A DNA stretch of 7,103 bases, from contig CAMWPK010000076.1 in NCBI GenBank assembly GCA_947176115.1, positions 1-7,103 on the forward strand, given 5' to 3'. Both the position numbers and the translations under genes were made by a program. Source of the DNA: an uncultured Clostridia bacterium. GTDB lineage: Bacteria; Bacillota; Clostridia; Christensenellales; UBA3700. Shown here one piece after another: positions 5,500 through 7,103 of this stretch; the stretch's first letter is position 1, and every line of letters begins with the position of its first letter. A model generated the notes under the pieces. It did no database searches and was not told where the DNA came from. It saw only the letters and a program-made list of their open reading frames with translations.

Positions 5500-7039
5500 A
5501 CTTAAAGTAAATAATTTGCTCGTCGTCGGCAGAGAGTATTCTCTTCATAGCTATCTTATTGCGTACCTTTGCCGACATAATGGCTTTGAAGCCTAGCGCC
5601 TGAATAGTAATTAAAGGCGTCATTGCTACCATTGCGACCACGCCGAAAGCGTCGGTTAGGATAGAATCCGGACCGCCGTTGACAGCAACGCACGAGCCTA
5701 CGATTAATGGCAAAATGAAACTTGAAGTCAATGGACCGCTGGCAACGCCACCGGAATCGAACGCTATCGCCGTGTAAATTCTGGGAACGAAGAAGGATAG
5801 TCCCAAAGAAATAAGATAACCCGGTATCAAATAGTATAAAAGCGAGAAGTGGAAGATAATTCTAATTATAGAAAGACATAGAGATATGCCTACCGCTATT
5901 GATAGCGCAAGCATCATTTCTATTTTCTTTACACCACCGCCGGTAACTTGTTCAACTTGCTTGTTGAGAACGTGTACCGCAGGCTCCGCCAATACTACTA
6001 CAAAACCTATTACGAAGCCGAATACGGCAAGAATTGCTTTGGAGTAACTTGCTATCTCCGTGCCGAGTTTGTAGCCGATAGGCATAAAGCCTACTTCCAC
6101 TGCGACTAGGAATATGACCAAGCCCACGAAGGTGTAAGCGATACCTATACCAATCTGAGCTAGTTTTTGACGGGGAAGTTTAAGTACCGTGAATTGCAAT
6201 ATTAGGAAGAATGCGACGATGAGCGCCAAGGCTACGCCGACGTTCTTGACGTTGTTCAAAAGCGCGTGACCTATTGACTTAAGGCTCTCCTCTACGGTAT
6301 CGTAGGAGGCGAGGGCATTTAACGTATCATGCGATATTTCGCCTTTGGAGCAAAGCGCAAGTATCATTACCGCGATTATAGGGCCAATAGAGCATAATGC
6401 GATAAGACCAAAGCTGTTTTCATTGGCGTCCCTACCGCCGACGGTAGTAGCAATACCAAAGCCGAGCGCCATTATAAAAGGTACCGTTATAGGACCTGTA
6501 GTTACGCCACCAGAATCGAATGAAATGGAAAGGAAGTTGTTCTTTCCGCATTCAATAAGTATCGCGCAAATTGCAAACAGCATCATATAGAAAAACATCA
6601 AAAGCATTGATAGGCTTTTATGGAATACTATTTTGAGAATAGAAATAATGAGGAAGATACCCACGCCTACGCCGACGGTAATGATAAGTACCATATTGTT
6701 CATAACTTCGCTGACTTGCGAAGCAAGGACGGAGAGGTCAGGTTCCGCAACGGTAATGAGTACGCCCATTACAAAACATACGGAGATGAGCACGAATACC
6801 TTTTTTGACTTTGTAAGTCCCGTACCTACGTGTCCGCCCATAGGCGTCATTGCTAGGTCTGCTCCCAAATTGAAAAGTCCTATACCCAATATAAGCAATA
6901 CGGCGCAAATAGCAAAGGTGATTCGCTCGGTTGCGTTCAAAGGCGCTAAGGGGGTAAAAGAAAGTATAAGTACGATAACCGCAATCGGCAAAACCGAGAT
7001 AAACGATTCTTTAAGTTTTAATAAAAGCGCCTTAATCAT
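5498..7039 (-). CDS. DUF1538 duplicated transporter-like membrane protein
   Basis: This 513-residue polytopic inner-membrane protein is made of two DUF1538 repeats offset by about 253 residues. AEPDLSVLASQV (98-109) matches AEPAVHVLNKQV (351-362). FDSGGVTTGPITVPFI (174-189) matches FDSGGVASGPLTSSFI (427-442). The segment GADLAMTPMG (59-68) corresponds to EVGFMPIG (315-322). Roughly seven hydrophobic segments can be counted per half. The conserved AEP acid and FDSGG within membrane segments resemble substrate or ion sites of secondary carriers. From memory, separate DUF1538 proteins UmpA and UmpB of a Halomonas were reported to act together as a Na+(Li+,K+)/H+ antiporter; here both halves are fused. 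The start ATG at 7039 has TTGGAG 5 bases upstream and gives the usual N-terminal helix. It is the first gene of an operon with two P-II-like proteins. The transported ion in this organism is unknown. Confidence 0.9.
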   Translation of the reverse strand: MIKALLLKLKESFISVLPIAVIVLILSFTPLAPLNATERITFAICAVLLILGIGLFNLGADLAMTPMGGHVGTGLTKSKKVFVLISVCFVMGVLITVAEPDLSVLASQVSEVMNNMVLIITVGVGVGIFLIISILKIVFHKSLSMLLMFFYMMLFAICAILIECGKNNFLSISFDSGGVTTGPITVPFIMALGFGIATTVGGRDANENSFGLIALCSIGPIIAVMILALCSKGEISHDTLNALASYDTVEESLKSIGHALLNNVKNVGVALALIVAFFLILQFTVLKLPRQKLAQIGIGIAYTFVGLVIFLVAVEVGFMPIGYKLGTEIASYSKAILAVFGFVIGFVVVLAEPAVHVLNKQVEQVTGGGVKKIEMMLALSIAVGISLCLSIIRIIFHFSLLYYLIPGYLISLGLSFFVPRIYTAIAFDSGGVASGPLTSSFILPLIVGSCVAVNGGPDSILTDAFGVVAMVAMTPLITIQALGFKAIMSAKVRNKIAMKRILSADDEQIIYFK

Positions 7040-7044
7040 TATTG

Positions 7045-7085
7045 CTCCAATTTTTCACTATACTGTAAGATAATATTTGCGTAAA
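7045..7085 (-). promoter_or_regulatory. Candidate operon promoter and RBS upstream of DUF1538
   Basis: On the minus strand, TTTACG (7085-7080), 17 bp, TATAGT (7062-7057) is a 9/12 match. The ribosome binding site TTGGAG (7050-7045) sits 5 bases before the ATG. The predicted +1 near 7050 would leave a leader of only about 11 nt, so an upstream promoter beyond the window remains possible. A second TATTAT (7075-7070) lacks a good -35. Confidence 0.45.
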
Positions 7086-7103
7086 TTAATAAGTCTTATA
7101 TAT

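Noticed and set aside
6345..7073. Plus-strand open frames opposite the DUF1538 gene and others opposite the P-II genes (4819-5324).
   Set aside because: They are antisense shadows of strongly conserved proteins, with no recognisable domains.
1..7103. CRISPR array, insertion sequence, riboswitch or toxin-antitoxin pair.
   Set aside because: No regular DNA repeats with spacers, no transposase motif, no terminal inverted repeats, and all gene leaders in view are too short to hold a riboswitch.

Overview
The window looks like chromosomal DNA of a moderately low-GC Gram-positive anaerobe, probably an uncultured gut Clostridia (Bacillota). The reasons are consensus sigma-A promoters, strong AGGAGG ribosome binding sites, a bacterial tRNA-Arg(ACG) with an encoded CCA, a large Fn3/Glug surface lipoprotein, and a DUF1538 membrane protein followed by two P-II-like genes, an arrangement known from Clostridia-type genomes. 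The lineage is inferred from gene content, not from a marker gene.

Layout. Positions 3-3176 (+) hold a very large, 5'-truncated secreted lipoprotein: a signal-peptide remnant with a lipobox cysteine, several Fn3-like beta-sandwich domains, then a Glug-type repeat region. It ends at a 14-bp UUCG hairpin terminator that works in both directions. Facing it is a GNAT acetyltransferase (3213-3689, -) whose promoter appears to place +1 on the A of the start codon. Divergent from it is tRNA-Arg(ACG) (3806-3882, +), with a perfect TTGACA-17-TATAAT promoter and its own terminator. Next is an AT-rich four-helix DUF1648 membrane protein (3937-4470, -) with its own near-consensus promoter.

The right half (4567-7085, -) is one compact operon: promoter, a duplicated DUF1538 transporter-like membrane protein, P-II-like protein 1, P-II-like protein 2, terminator. 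The transporter stop codon lies within the next gene's ribosome binding site, and the two P-II genes overlap as TAATG, so the three products are probably made together. As I recall the literature, a DUF1538 pair in a Halomonas (UmpAB) was reported as a Na+(Li+,K+)/H+ antiporter. The best inference here is an ion or small-solute antiporter-like carrier gated by a dedicated pair of divergent P-II sensors. The ligand, the transported ion and the control logic are unknown, which makes this operon the most interesting item in the window.
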